Shown: positions 10,537 to 24,087 of the stretch, piece by piece
Layout of the letters: the number at the start of each line of letters is the position of its first letter
Numbering within the stretch: position 1 is the stretch's first letter
From: Plecoglossus altivelis
Lineage: Eukaryota > Chordata > Actinopteri > Osmeriformes > Plecoglossidae
DNA: 64,000 bases
Direction of reading: 5' to 3'
Assembly: GCA_036571765.1 (NCBI GenBank)
Contig: BROE01000004.1
Location: 4,804,453 to 4,868,452 of the forward strand
Program-made: the position numbers and the translations under genes
The notes under the pieces: model-generated
Databases searched by the model: none
Told to the model about the DNA's origin: nothing
What the model saw: the letters and a program-made list of their open reading frames with translations, nothing else

Positions 10537-13500
10537 CTAACAGACAGCCTCTGCAACCACGGCCGAGGCCCGCCCCTCGCCCCCCTCCTGGTAGTCACTG
10601 TTGTAAGGGAAGTAGTAGAGGTCGTGTCTGACGGCCATGAGGAGGCCGGGCAGGCCCCTGCGGCCCCCCAGCTGGGAGGAGAACACCACGCTGGGGATCA
10701 GGTCCTTCCCTGCAGGGTGGGGGGACGGGATGGTGCGTAACAGCTGGCCGTCCCCCAGGCTCCACACACGCGTGTAGCAGTCCTGACCCACTGAGCAGAG
10801 AGACATGGGAGAGAGAGAGGTAGAAGAGAGGGACAAAGAGAAAGAGAGATGCATCAACATACAGGTGAGAGAGGGAGCTCAAAAACCACATGTACAGTGT
10901 TAGTAACCGACTGAGAGACAGTGTCCTACAGTGTGTACATGAGAAAGACGAGTACATTTAACAAGAACAGGGGACCGTGAGTATGTTTGTAAGAGAGTAG
11001 GAAGTGTGTGTGTGTGTGTGTGTGTGATCCTACCAGCCAGCAGCAGCCCCTCTGGTTCGTTGACGTGGAGGGGCAGGTAGGCGTGTTCGTTATGATGACC
11101 TTTATACTGCTGCACCGGCCGGGTCACACGAACATCCCACATCTTGATCTGAACACAGGGGAGAGACCACAGCATCTGAGGGGTGGGCATGGCTGCATCA
11201 GCTAAATGAATCAAGTGTAAAGAATCAAATTCCTATGAATGGTGTTGGTCGTCAGGGTCCAGGGTTGGTCCTAGAGAGGGGGTGGTGTGCAAGGCTGACC
11301 TGCCCCAGCATGTCTGCAGCCAGCAGGTAGTTCTCATCCTGCAAGAGGCGTACAGAGGTGATGGCTGAGTCCTGATGGAAGCGACTGGCCTTCCAGCTGT
11401 GGTCCCTGCGGCCACGCTGGCGCAGGTCGATGCTGAAGATCTCCCCGGAGCGGCAGCCGTTAAACAGCACCGGGGCCTGGCAGGGGATGTGACAGGGTCG
11501 TGAAACAAACTAACCCACGCTGTGTGTTTTACCTGGTCAGTTATTCATGTCAGTAGTTGTGTTGCGGTTCTGTCTTTAATCTGCAGTTTGCTGAAGGCTT
11601 CTAAACCCAGAGCCTAACTGAACACTGTTCCTGAAGACACAGAGCTTCTCTCCATCAGCAGCTTGCGACATGTCCCATCTAGGAGTTGGCTGTTCAGTTT
11701 GAGATAGACGTGACTCACCCTGAGTGCGAACTGCTGAGCCAGCACGTCACTGCCGATACCGTATGTCTGCCTGCGGCCCGTCACGGCGTCCGTCACGATG
11801 ACACGCCGAGAGAGACCTGCCACAGCATGTCACACCGTCATCACACTGCACACCAGGCTGACTTCCGACTACACAGGACTTGAACATGGATAGGATCGAA
11901 TGCTTTGTGTATGTGTGTCTGTCCGTGCACGTGCACGTGCGTGTGTGTGTGTGAGAGAGAGAGGGGAAGGGGTGCGTAGCTGACCTGTGCTGAAGGTTTT
12001 GTCTGCCTGGGGATTGAGGCACCAGGCGCAGGACCAGGCGGTGGAGATCTTAAAGCTGCATAACATCCCTGGCTGGTCTGAGGAGGGGAAGGGAGCAGGT
12101 AGAGAAGAAGAAGAAAGGGGGATAAACAGGAAGAGACATTGATTCACTTTTAAACAATGGATCCACGACAGTGAGAGGATGACTGGTCACAACCGCAGAC
12201 AGATGCACTATGGGAGCTGTAGTCTCACCTGGGTTGGAGTTGCTGAAGAGAGATGCAGGTAGCAGGCTGACACAGCCAGGGGTCTCTGCCATACCCACCA
12301 GACACAACCTGATGAGTCCAGTCAAAGAATACCACCACTAGAGCTCTCCCAGGGATCAACACAGACATCATAAAACCTACAGACGGGACCTTGTGATTAA
12401 GGATACAGGACATGAGAGTCTGAGTGAGTCACAGATGCCCAGCAGATAGAGTTCACCTGAAACAGACACAGCAAAAGTACACGTTATTAAGCACGCCATA
12501 CAATGACTGCCGATGACATATCAATGAGCAATAGTAACCTAGGAATGGCCAGCTGGATCCCAGGTACACATAAGAAATGACATGGCAGGATTACTCTAGC
12601 AGTCCCACCTTGCGGTTGGTGAAGTACAGGTTGTCACACATCTCCACAGACAGAGAGCCCTGGGAGCAGCCCTGGAAGTTCATGATGCCGTACTTGCATC
12701 CTCCATGAGAAACGTCATTGACGGTGAACACCCGCTCACATGCCGAGTCCCCCTGAGCACACACAAGACCAGACAGCCAGGGGAAATGGAGCGGAGAAGA
12801 GCAGCGAGTGGGTGGGTGTGGCTCTATGGGTGTGTGAGTCTGCATGTGTGTGTGTTAGTCTGCGTGTGTCAGTGACTGTGTGCATTTGTGTCTGTGTGTC
12901 TGCCAACGTAGGTGTGTGTAGGTCTGTGTAAGTCTGTGCGTGTGACTGTGTGCGTCCGCTAGTGTAGACCTGTGTAAGTATGTGTGTGCATGTGTGACTG
13001 TGTGTGTCCCCACTAGTGTAGGTGTGTGACTGTGTGTGTCCCCACTAGTGTAGGTGTGTGACTATGTGTGTCCCTGCTAGTGTAGGTGTCTCACCACTAT
13101 GAGTCTGAAGTTGTCTGTGTTGGGGCTGTTGGTATCTGAGCTCTGCACCTCCAGTCTGTGTCGCCTCATCCCACTAACCTTCACCTCATGGATCAATCTG
13201 AAAAACACACGCAACCAAGAAAACACTCTATTTGCTCTTCAAGTCTTCGGAATCTGTACGCCTGCGTAGTCATGTGATACAGTACCTACAATAGGAGCTT
13301 CCAGGTAGCAAGCCCAGGTGTCTTTTCTGCAGCAGCAACGCAGAGTTGAGGCCTGACCGAGGCGCTTTCTGAACAGAGAGGAAGACAGTTCAGAAACACC
13401 CACGTTAAGCTGTACCCCTGCAGCCGTCTGTGTTCACGCCCAGAGTCCACCTACCTTCCTGGGCTTCTCGTCCTCCGTGAGCATCCTGGATCTCTGCTTC

Positions 13501-14197
13501 TCCATCTCCCTCTCCTGCAGCAGCTCTCTGGTTAGAGGGTTGCAGTTGTTGTGTCCAGGCAGCAAGCGAAAGTACCTGTTCTTCTCCGAGTCGAAGTAGA
13601 ACCCCGGCAGCTCTGGGAAAGATTGGAGGAAAAGATGAGTTTGATTGAGCTTGACACTTGGGTTGGTAGCAGGGTCCAATATTGATATCAACCGAATGTG
13701 AACAAAATTACACAACGCCGGTCTATTTGCATTCAGCCTAGCGGACTTATATGTTGCCCTGTGAAATTCAATCACTTGTTCTGCATGGCGTCTGAGACGG
13801 CCCACGGCCTGTACGGGGCTGACCTGGTGCTGAAGCGGAGGATGAGGAGGACCCATCACCGTGAGAACCGCTCGGTGGGTCTCTCTGAGAGGGACCTGCG
13901 TCACTACCGCTATACCTACACAGAAGGGATACTACTTAAAATAACATTTTTAACATTGACATCATACAATCAACCACAAAACTACCGGGACGTTAACAGT
14001 CCTCACCGAGTAGCGGGCGGTTAAACGGGTGCAACTCGACTGATGTATGTCCTTAATTATAATGCAGCCAGCTAACATTAGGTAGCTAGCAAATACCTTT
14101 GTTCTTGGTTTCGGTGTCTGTTGTCCCTGTGACACTCCGAACGGTGACCGTGTCGCCGGTGTTCCCTGCCTTTCTCACGCCAATTCCATTTCTTCAT
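10537..14197 (-). CDS. dcaf4: DCAF4 (WDR21), WD-repeat CUL4-DDB1 substrate receptor
   Basis: DDB1- and CUL4-associated factor 4, a WD40 protein thought to act as a substrate receptor of CRL4 ubiquitin ligases. Thirteen minus-strand exons: 14197-14097, 13915-13824, 13612-13455, 13368-13286, 13197-13095, 12752-12609, 12456-12407, 12308-12229, 12077-11985, 11816-11719, 11476-11300, 11148-11034 and 10790-10537. All have GT-AG borders and phases agree throughout, giving 515 aa (human 495). The N-terminus is Arg/His-rich (MKKWNWREKGREH), followed by a Ser-rich linker. The family signature PELPGFYFDSEKNRYFRLLP comes next. WD-repeat blocks include GEIFSIDLR, IKMWDVR and DCYTRVWSL. Intron 7 is only 98 bases. 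The C-terminus runs about 20 residues past the human end, after the YYFPYN stretch. The start was chosen by resemblance of the basic N-terminus to the human one. Confidence 0.94.
12840..13085. repeat. TG-rich minisatellite in DCAF4 intron 5
   Basis: TGTGTG-rich sequence with repeated blocks around CCACTAGTGTAGGTGTGTGA in its right half (about 13010-13085), filling most of the intron between the exons at 12609-12752 and 13095-13197. Confidence 0.85.
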
Positions 14198-15066
14198 CTC
14201 TGCTGATGTAATATCAAACTATATTTAGACAAGATCCCACGAAAAACCATCAACATACTAGCCTGCTGTGATATTTACTTTGTAGCAAGTTGGCTAACTG
14301 GCTAGCTATCTGCTGACAACACGTAGCATTGCACAGTTAATATCTACATACAATATATTACAGACTTGTAGTAGTATCCTATAGTTATTATATGTTCATC
14401 TAAAATTAAATGAAATTATACAGTATGCATGTGTCACGGTCATTGTTAGCTTGATGTAGCTAGCCAAGCAAAGTTCCCGATACCTTAACCAACGCGTCCA
14501 CGTGATAAATCCGCCCTTCATCGTTTCATTGGTCCATGTTCCTTCATTTAGCTGTTAACGATTGGCTGATTTTTTCATCAGTCATCCCTAACATACGTCT
14601 CTGAATAAGCGATCTTTCCAACTCTTATCTTGAAATTACGTTATTCCCAAATGAAAATAAACTACGCGTTTTTTAAATTGAAGTATAAATGGATGTAATT
14701 GTGCTTCATCAGCTTGGATAGTGTATGTGGCTAATCCACAAATTGTAAACCCATCCAAAGCCATCAATTGACATGTTCAGCATTATAGGCTACTTTGAAA
14801 GAAACCCTTCATTTAGCCCTCACTCCCACACTTCTTTTTATTCATGACTAAACCCAATGAATAAATTCTTCAGAGAAAGCCCTCTTATTGGGACGGAATG
14901 GCCATTGACGGGGTTTGACAGGTCTCGCTGAAGCCACGCCTCATTTCTGGATACTGTCATTGTATTGGTTGAGCAGCAGGACGCCTAGGACCGTATCGGT
15001 AATTTTTTCATAGTGGTCCAAAACTGCACTGAGATTTGGAATATTGGGTTACAGTCCAGCAGCAAA
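14198..15066. promoter_or_regulatory. Head-to-head DCAF4/DPF3 promoter region
   Basis: The DCAF4 start (14197, minus) and the DPF3 start (15067, plus) are 869 bases apart and diverge. CCAAT-box pentamers occur in both orientations: ATTGG at 14528-14532, 14571-14575 and 14964-14968, and CCAAT at 14854-14858. I saw no clear TATA box. Transcription starts were not placed. Confidence 0.6.
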
Positions 15067-18000
15067 ATGGCGACTGTCATTCAGAATCCTCTGAGTTCGT
15101 AAGTATATTTGGGAATTCTAGCCTTAATATTTTCAAGGTTCTTTATTTTTATTGCATGCAATGAATGCGTACAAAGATTTTTTGTGTGTGATTTTCATAG
15201 ACACATGGAACAGTGAATTTGCTTTTGTGTATTTTTTTTTCAATATAACACGGAGTCTGACAATTACAAGTTTTCGTAAATTCAAATCATGTCGGAGCTC
15301 ATTAGTCAGAACAAATTATTCAGAACAAGCACGCACAATCATGCGCAAAGCTACCGGACACATTTATTTTCTCATATTCACGTTCTGCGCTGCAATTCAC
15401 TCTGCATTAGGTTCTAGTTTGCTACATAGTGTATAGAAAGTTCTATTTGAAAGTTTTTACAGGGTATAGTTTGAAGTATTAGTCGCGTTATGAGTGAAGT
15501 AGCCTATTGGAAATCAGCTCATTGTGGAATTAGTCTGCAATATTTAGCGCGTAGTTCAACCTGGTGAGGTCGGTCCTGGAAACGCTGCTGTTGAAAGATC
15601 AACATACTTACAGCAGTTATCATGTAAGAAACTGCTGCATCCCGCAGTGTTCCTATCCGCACAGGACCAAATATTTTACTTTCCGACTTGAATCGCCTAC
15701 TGTAGCCTGCAATCTCTACTTTGCGTTCACTTGCGAAAATCGTCGGCAAATGAATCACTTAAGTCAGACATTTGAGTTTAATTAGTCTACTTATCCTTTC
15801 CAAGCGATCTTGAAGTGTTAACACCTTTTGCAATTATCTCTGGCGTTTTCACTGATGTCAAATTATTGCTGACAACATGGTAACACTGGGAATTCTCAGT
15901 TCTGATCGCTTTATGAGTGTTACTCTACATCAACATCATCAGAAAGTAGTATTATTTATCTTCCTCAATCGTCCTGGAATGTAGCGAGGGTTGTCCCGCT
16001 ATCACGCAATCTATTGTGGAAGTGGTCGTAAACCCAAGCCACATTCCTGGCTTTCACTGATAGATTTTCAGTTTGACAATGTCAACATGTTGTCTTTCGG
16101 ACTCAGGAGTTCTGTTCATTTTCGCATGGTTACACGTACGGACTGTGCAGTGTTCGAAGCTGGATCAAGTGAGGGGGAGATCATAAAGTGTTAGATGTTT
16201 ACACCTATAGATCACATTCAGCATGGTTGGCCTACTCGTCAAAGGAATTAAGTTCTCGCGTTTAAAGAAAAGTAGATTGTTTTGCGTGAAGACTGATAGG
16301 GAGACACTAAATGTGCCGTCATCGTCTGACGCAAACTCGTCACATATTGTTGAACGGTGGTTCCAGTTGAGGTTCGGTTTCTCCACGAGGTATCAGATTT
16401 GTATTAATGCCGCTTGTTCTGTTACTCCTGTTAACAGGACTGGTGAGCCGAGCTCCTCACATCCTGGTCTCATTGTGTAGGTTTCTAGACGTCTGGAGAA
16501 CCAGGGGGAGAACCCAGTTCCCGTCTGGAAAACCGCCAAACAGTCAAATTAAAAGTAAAAAAAAGTGCTCTGTTTTAAATGGCAGTCTTGTCTAAAAGCA
16601 ACCCTGCTTCTTATTTAGATGGGTTGTCCCAAAACCCCAAGGTAGAACTGTTAGAACAAGGAATGTGGTTTATTGTTTGTCTGTATTGCGACTACCAGGA
16701 AATTCAGAGCCTGTGCTTGTGTGGGAAGGTCACAGGCACTTGTAAACACTCAGACAGATTACTGTCTGGACCTCTCTGTCATGGAGATGGGTCTGAAGCT
16801 GTTTGATTCCTTCCTTTGACCGCAGCATGATTTAGCAACATTTCATTTGACTGAAGGGGATAGTCACTTCACAACATCTGCTCAGAGTCTCGCGACCAGA
16901 AAAGAAAAATGCAGGAACGTAAGCTCTCGGATGTGTTTGTATTTGTGTTAAAGTAAGCGGGCAGGGGGAGGGGTTTGTGTGTATATATGTAACGTGTGTG
17001 TATATTTGTACAGTATGTTTGCATGCGTGTGTGTAAAGGGGGAGTTTTGGAGATCTGGAGATTAGTGGTGTCCTAACATCATCCCGGGTCCATCTGTTGA
17101 GAGATGCACAGAGAAATGAAGTGACGCTACTCTGGCAGCTAGATCAAATGAGATAGACAGAGAGAGAGAGAGATGGAAGGAGAGAGCCCCATCTGCTCCT
17201 TAAAGGACCCCCCTGTCACCCCTCCCCTCCCTGATGCCCCCCCCCCAAAAAAAAAATCTATTTGGGAGGGGAGGGGTCATCAGGGCAAGGGTAGCATAAA
17301 CAGACACAGATACATACAGGGAGGTTACCAGGGCAACAGCAGTATAAAGAGACAAACACACAGTGTCCCATCCCATCCAAGTAGGTTATGGGCCCGACAG
17401 GCAAAAAGAGACAACAAGGGGAATCACCTCAGTGAATCCTTTGTGCCACTGACTGTTTGGTACAGAAGAGAGAGACTCTTTTGCCATGTCATTGACACTA
17501 GCAGTAAGGACAGGATATTAGCCCTACTCTCATTTTGTCTCACATAAATACAATTCGAAAGCAGATGTCATTAGAGACTATCTGGTCCTGCATATTCTGC
17601 TCTGCTCATGCATGTCGATCCCGTTAGCTTCACATTTCATTTCATCAGGATCGGTTTGGGTTCAGAGCCGCGAACGGTAGCGAGACCGGGCAGCGGGTCA
17701 GCAAGGGTAATGGCATCAAGCAGTTTGGTTGTATCTCAAACATGTCTCTAACATAAGACTGAGCCATTTATGATCACACGCATGGTTTCTTTGTTGTGGT
17801 TGCCTCAGTGTTTTCTTTTAAGGTTTGGTGTTGAATAAAGATGAGGGGTTCAGGTGGGAATAGCAGAGAGATGGCTTTACTGGTTGAGATCTAGGGAGGC
17901 AGGCTGAGAGAGGTGGAAACGTACAAGGGGTGTGTGTGTGTGTATGTGTATTGGGGGTGAGGGGGTGGGGCTGCTTGTTCCCCATCCCCCATTTGCGTGA

Positions 18001-21000
18001 CCGAGAGAGAGAAAGAGCGAGTGAGTGAGTGACGGTGAGGGGGATTGTCTGTCTGGTAGAATCTGCTCCGTGAGTGCTCACGCTCGCTGGATCCCCAACA
18101 GGAGGAGCGATCCCTGGACTTTGTTTTTCCGGGGGTGGCTGTGGGAATGGTCAGGAATGCTTTTCAAGGCTTTGGGAAATTTCAAATGGCCAGGAAGAAT
18201 TTTATAGGGAGACTCCATGGAGTGATCAATCCCTTTTCCTGTGCTGCACATGGACCTGGCGCATGTCTCTGTGGCTGGGAGCTCACCAGAGTGTGTGAGT
18301 GAGAGGGAAGAGAGAAAAGGAATGTGCACATGTGTATGAACAGAGATATATTGCACATTGTGTGGGGACAGGTCCCCCCCCTTCGTTGTGCCGTCTTGAA
18401 ACCCAGAATGCCCCCCCCCCAATCTAGTACACCAGCCTGTATCAGCTGGATCTCTAACAATATCTCAGTTTTATCTCAGTCCTCACAAAAATAGAGTGGT
18501 CATTCACCACGCACTTTTCTCTCTTTTTCACTCGCTCTACCTTTCTGTTTGTCTCTTGTGTGCTTGTGTGTGTGGTGGTGGTGGTGGGGGGGTGATGTCA
18601 GGGTCAGGGGGAACATGACCTTGGTCCGTAAAACCTCCTTCCCTTCCTCCTCCCCCCGTCCCCCATTCTGCCTCTCTTCCTCTAACCTCAGTCTTCTCCT
18701 CCCTCCCTCCGCCCTCCCTCCCTCCCTGTGGCCTACAAAGCCTCACGTAGACATGTCCTCACCCAAACCCCCCCCCCCCCCCTCTCCTGCCTTTCTCCTG
18801 CTCCTCTCCTTTCCCCAGCCGGAGGGAGGGGGCCTCAGAGCCTATCCCAACCCACGGCAGAGCTACTCTGTTGGGCTGTCTTTGTGTAGGCCAGTGGGGC
18901 GTCTCCAGCAGAACGCTGATATCATAACTTCCACAGTAATCTGATTGAGCCCTTCTGTTGGGCTTTAAGCGCAGTTTGGCTCAGTTCACAATAGTTTCCT
19001 ACTAGACACAGGCACATGTATACACTGTATACTGGGAGGGAGCAAGTTTATAGATATTTGACCAGTTAATCTAATTGAGAATCTGTGTTGTAAACACCAG
19101 TCAGGAAAATGGCCCCACCTCCAACTGAATTAGCAGCAGATTCGTTCCTGTTTAACCATTTAGAGTATGTCAACATAGGCTGGAAGTGTAGATGCAATGA
19201 TTCCATCATATATATTTGATGTTGTCCTTGAGAGAACTCTGTAAACAAAGTTAAAGGAGCAACATTCTCTCTGTGTCTTTAGATTGACCCAGGTCGTTGT
19301 CTTAAACTGGCACAGATGTGAGAAGCACATAAGCAAAACACTGTTGGCTTAAACCCTTGTCCAGCTCTCTCTGTCTCTCTGGTTCTCCCCCTTCACTTCC
19401 TGATCCCTCTTTTGTTGTGTGTGCCCTTTTCTTTCACCTTCACAACCATTGCAAGTACATGTTGTCTATTGGATTACAGTAACAAGCATGTGATGTAGAT
19501 GTGCGTCAATGTGTGTGTGCTGAGAAAGACTTGAACACATACACACACACAGAGTTGGCTGTGGCAGATGTTTGCTCTTATGTCTTCCTATGTATTAGGA
19601 CACAGCATGACTCTGCGTAGGTCTTCTTATTCACTTGGTTTAAGTCAGTAGTTAACTTGTTCTGCTGCCCCTCGCCCTGCCTCCCTCTCATCCTCCGTTT
19701 ACACAAGCAGCTCGTTATCACCGCGTGTTTGTTTAGGTTTAGGAGCCCATAGAAGACATGACCTCACAGCCTGTGGGCCAGCAGGCTAGGACAGTACTGA
19801 AGGAAGGAGGCAGGTTCTGGAGCTGTACAGCTGCTGGGCAGGAAAGGGGAGGAGCAGTGAAGAGAGGAGGAGTGGTGAGGAGATGAGGAGAGGTGAGAAG
19901 GTGAGGAGATGAAGGGAGGTGAGGAGGTGAGGAGATGAGGAGAGGTCAGGAGATGAGGAGAGGTGAGGAGACGAGAAGAGGTGAGGAGATGAGGGAGGAG
20001 TGGTGAGGAGAAAGGAAAGCTGAGGAGGAGAAACGTAATATGTTTGAAATACAGGAGGTGTTGATGGATCCGTTCTTTACTTTTATCCCTGCGGACTGTC
20101 CTCCTCCACACCTTTCATGTTTTCCAATGAAAATAGACTAGTGTGTGTGTGTGTGTGTGTGTGCGTCTGTGCGTGTCTTCTATTCACCCAGACACACACA
20201 GAGACACACACTCACACACTGATTTATAGACCAAAGACGATTTCTGTTATTTAACTGGAACACTCTGTTCCTGTCTGTTCTCAACACTGGACTCAGGGGC
20301 CGGACAGTAGGGCTACATACCTGAATATTCATGATGTATTTATAACCCTTCATTGTGAGTGAAAGCTATTAGGGAAGCGTTGTGCATATGGAATGCAATT
20401 AGAACATAACCCGTCCAATGAAAAGCCTCTGGTTCTTTATTCATTGGCACCTGTGACTAGTGAGGGCCCTTCACGTTCAAGAGAGAGGAGGAAAGTATTC
20501 TATGAAGTGTGTGTGTGTGTGTGTATGTGTGTGTGTGTGTGTGTGTGTGGAGGGGGGCTGATGGAGGGACAAGACAGAAAGAGATAAAATAGGCGGATGT
20601 ATGAAGAAAGAGGAAACAGTGAGAGAGACAGAGTAAATATGAGAGAGGTTTGTTAGGATAAAGATGAAGGGAACATACATATAAAGTACTGCGGCATAAC
20701 TCTCTCCTCTATAGGAGCATGGAGGTGCCTAAAATTAGCCTGAATGTCTCTGACATTTCTACTCTTGTTTATAAGAAAACATTCCACTGGCTTCTCAGCA
20801 ATCACTGAATCAGTCTCTGTGTCTGCATTCCAGGTTTGAAAAAAGCAGAGCATTTGAATCTTGATGACGTTTTCGTAAAGAAAAATAATGCTTTGACAGT
20901 TCGAGATGTAGGGATGCAACGATAGCAGACTTGAATGATACAGTTAGGTAGAGGAATTATCAAGGGGTGAATGCATGTGACTTGAGAGCCCTGTAGTTTA

Positions 21001-24000
21001 TTTGCACCTTTATTTCAATGTAAAAGATACATACATCGGATCCAAAAATTCAAGATTCGGACATTCAGAAACAGACATCAAAGACAAATGAAATGACCGT
21101 CATGTCACCTGCTCTCTCAAAATGACCTTCTACTTTTCTCTTTTCTCCTCCAACCTCTATCTGCAACACACAACCACCCCAAACACACACTCATGCAAAC
21201 ACACTCACGGACGCACAAACACACCCTCACGCAAACACCCACACCGGATTCCATCAGTGTCCATGAAACTGTCCCCTGAGAGGAAAGTGTTCCCTAACAT
21301 GCAAAAATCTGTTCTTATATAACCACATCAGCGCCATCCGGGTGGCGCAACCTTAATGGGATGGCAACACACGTCAACAACTGTGTGCTCAGCTTGATGT
21401 AAAGGGATCTCAGGGTCCTTTCTCTGTCACGTACTTCAGACATAAGGACAACTGGTTGTGATGGCGTGCTCAAAATCTCTCTTTCTCTCTGTCTTTCAGT
21501 GCAGATTTTCTTTCCTGGTTTGCACACGCAGTGGATTGTGCTCTGATGTGCTCTGTTCCTCCATCCTTATGTAAGGGTTTATCAAGCCGCCTGGGGCAAT
21601 CCACACACGGATGATTGTTGAAGTGGGACAGATATGTACAGGGAGTATGGGATGACAGGGAGGGGTAGGGAATATGGGATGAGAGGGAGTATGGGATGAA
21701 GGACGGGGAGTGAGCATGGAATGACAGGGAGGAGTAGGAAATATGGGATGACAGGGAGGGGAAGGGAGGGACGATGGAGGGAGGGAAGGAGAGGTGGGCG
21801 ACAAGGGGGAAAGTAAGGGAGTAGCTGAAAAATGATATCGAGATGGGAACGATCAGCTAAAGGACAAGACGGTGACCTGTTTAGATGATATTATGATTAT
21901 ATCACATACACAATATATATTTAGCAAAACCCTATACTTCATCTGTGACTGCGTGCCTCCATCCTTCTGTGTACACCATGTTACCACCATATTATAATGG
22001 CTGGTTGAGATCACTTCCTGCTTGTCTGCCCACATCAAGCCTGGAAACCTCTACAACAGGAGTTGATTGATGGTTGAATGTTGATTAAACATCGAAGAAA
22101 ACCTGGGTCTCTTACGGTGACTTTTAAAGATGCCAGTGATATTAGACTGTCTTATTTAAGATAGGTGCCGGAGTTTTCTGCAGGTCGGTGACTGAGAAAC
22201 ATGAAACATGCTGTATTGTTACGTCTGAGATCAGAACTGGCGGAGCACAAATGCCTTAGAATTTCTTGAGAGATTGATTATTGTAATGATGCCTTTGAAT
22301 AGCTGGCTCCATTTCAGCCGTTGGGAAGTGATCTGACATTGTCCTGCGAAGGGATTGACTGGGCTGCAGTGCTGTAAAGGTGGTCTGGTGCAGAATCACG
22401 CTGCATGGCCATGTCACATCAGTGTCGTTGGCTGGATAAACACAGCTGATTAACATCGATTTAGTGGTCAGTTCATTGCTAACCCTAAACCCCTAACCTT
22501 AACACTTATGTCAGCACCCGCCCCAAAATCATTGTTCACCATCTTCTTCATGAAAGCCAAGACTGTGGATGTTACCACAGCATTTAGATCATTCACTATT
22601 GAATGTCAACAATCCTTCTGCTCTGTCCATTTTTTTTTACTAACCCTGCTACTTCACTTACCCCTCCCCCTGCCCTCCCTCCCTCCCTCCTTGTGCTCTC
22701 CTTCCCCTCATGCCCCCTCTCCTCTCCATCATCCCTTAGTGAACAGTACACGTCTTTGTAGGCCAGAGTGTGGCCGGAGAGCCCCAGTCTTTGTCCAGGC
22801 AGGAATTCCTTACATTTCTGTGTCTCATCATCAGGACTGGGTAGGACCCATCACTTCTGATCAGGCAGTGGTGAAGACAGCCCGACAGGCATCCACTGAG
22901 GCCCACCTACCTGGAGAGAGTCTTTAGGACCCCTTAACATCACAATCCACAGTGAGGGGTGGGGGTGGGGGGGTCATATGATCTAGTAACTACTCAGAAG
23001 ACTCCTAAACGTGACAATGCTGACACGGCAATCTTTCACATGCAGAACATTGCACCAGTTAGTCTTAAATCAGCAGACACTTTGATCTTAAGTGACTTAG
23101 GGGGGATTGAAACATGAAACCTCTTAAACGGCGGTCAAAAGTCAGCTACCTATGAGCTGCACCCAGTGGCTTGGACTTCTGTACATTCATAGTTTGAGTG
23201 TATGTTTGTGCAACCAGAGAACTGGGACTGAGCCAGTGTCTGACTGGCCTCTGCTGATTGATGCAGTTAGACCGTCCACAGAAGTGCAGATGCATGCTGG
23301 GTGGAACTCTGCATGCTAATAAACACTTAGACAACGTTAGCATTCAGCGGGCGGGAATGTGGTTGTAGCAGCAGCGCCACAGAGGTCGTCAATCCACGTC
23401 CTTGTCAGCACAACCGATGTATCGTTTGCGAGCTAACTTCAGTGGAGAACGCAAGGACTTATGCTAACGCTAACCTAGCCTGGCTAAATGAAGCTTAACC
23501 TGTCTGTTGTGTGTCTGTTCTCTCACCAGACTGGGGGATCAGTTCTACAGAGAGGCCATCGAACACTGTCGCAGCTACAATGCCCGTCTTTGCGCCGAGC
23601 GAAGTGTCCGCATGCCCTTCCTGGACTCTCAGACAGGGGTGGCCCAAAACAACTGCTACATCTGGATGGAACAGCGCCACCGACAGCCAGGTAGGTGGTA
23701 CTGCAGTAGACTGGAGGGGTTCTGCATGCAGTCCACAACAGGGAACAGAATAATGAAACAACTCTTTCCAGATATTCCGACTACTGAATTGGCCTCTGTG
23801 TTTCCTTCTGTTCTCTCTCTACTGTAAACATACCCTTCTTGTCTTTCGGAATTAGTCTTAGACACAGACCTATGCATGCAATCAGCACATCTGGGTCACC
23901 CAGATGAGGGGAACAATATGCTCAGTAAAGAGCTGAACACAAATAGACTTCATCTCACATGCTTAGCCCTGGGGCCACACCCTGTACTTTGTGGGCAAAC

Positions 24001-24030
24001 CTCAGTTTCATTATATACATATTCTGGGTT

Positions 24031-24087
<57 letters not shown>

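Larger units (their letters stand above)
15099..23529 (+). other. dpf3: DPF3 intron 1
   Basis: An 8.4 kb intron with donor gtaagt and acceptor ctcaccag. It holds simple repeats, a GAGGAGATGAGGAG array (19853-20036), GT tracts (20145-20164, 20503-20549), a GGGATGACAGGGAGG array (about 21640-21785) and a minus-strand SINE (23063-23165). No exon of another gene was recognised on either strand. Confidence 0.7.
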
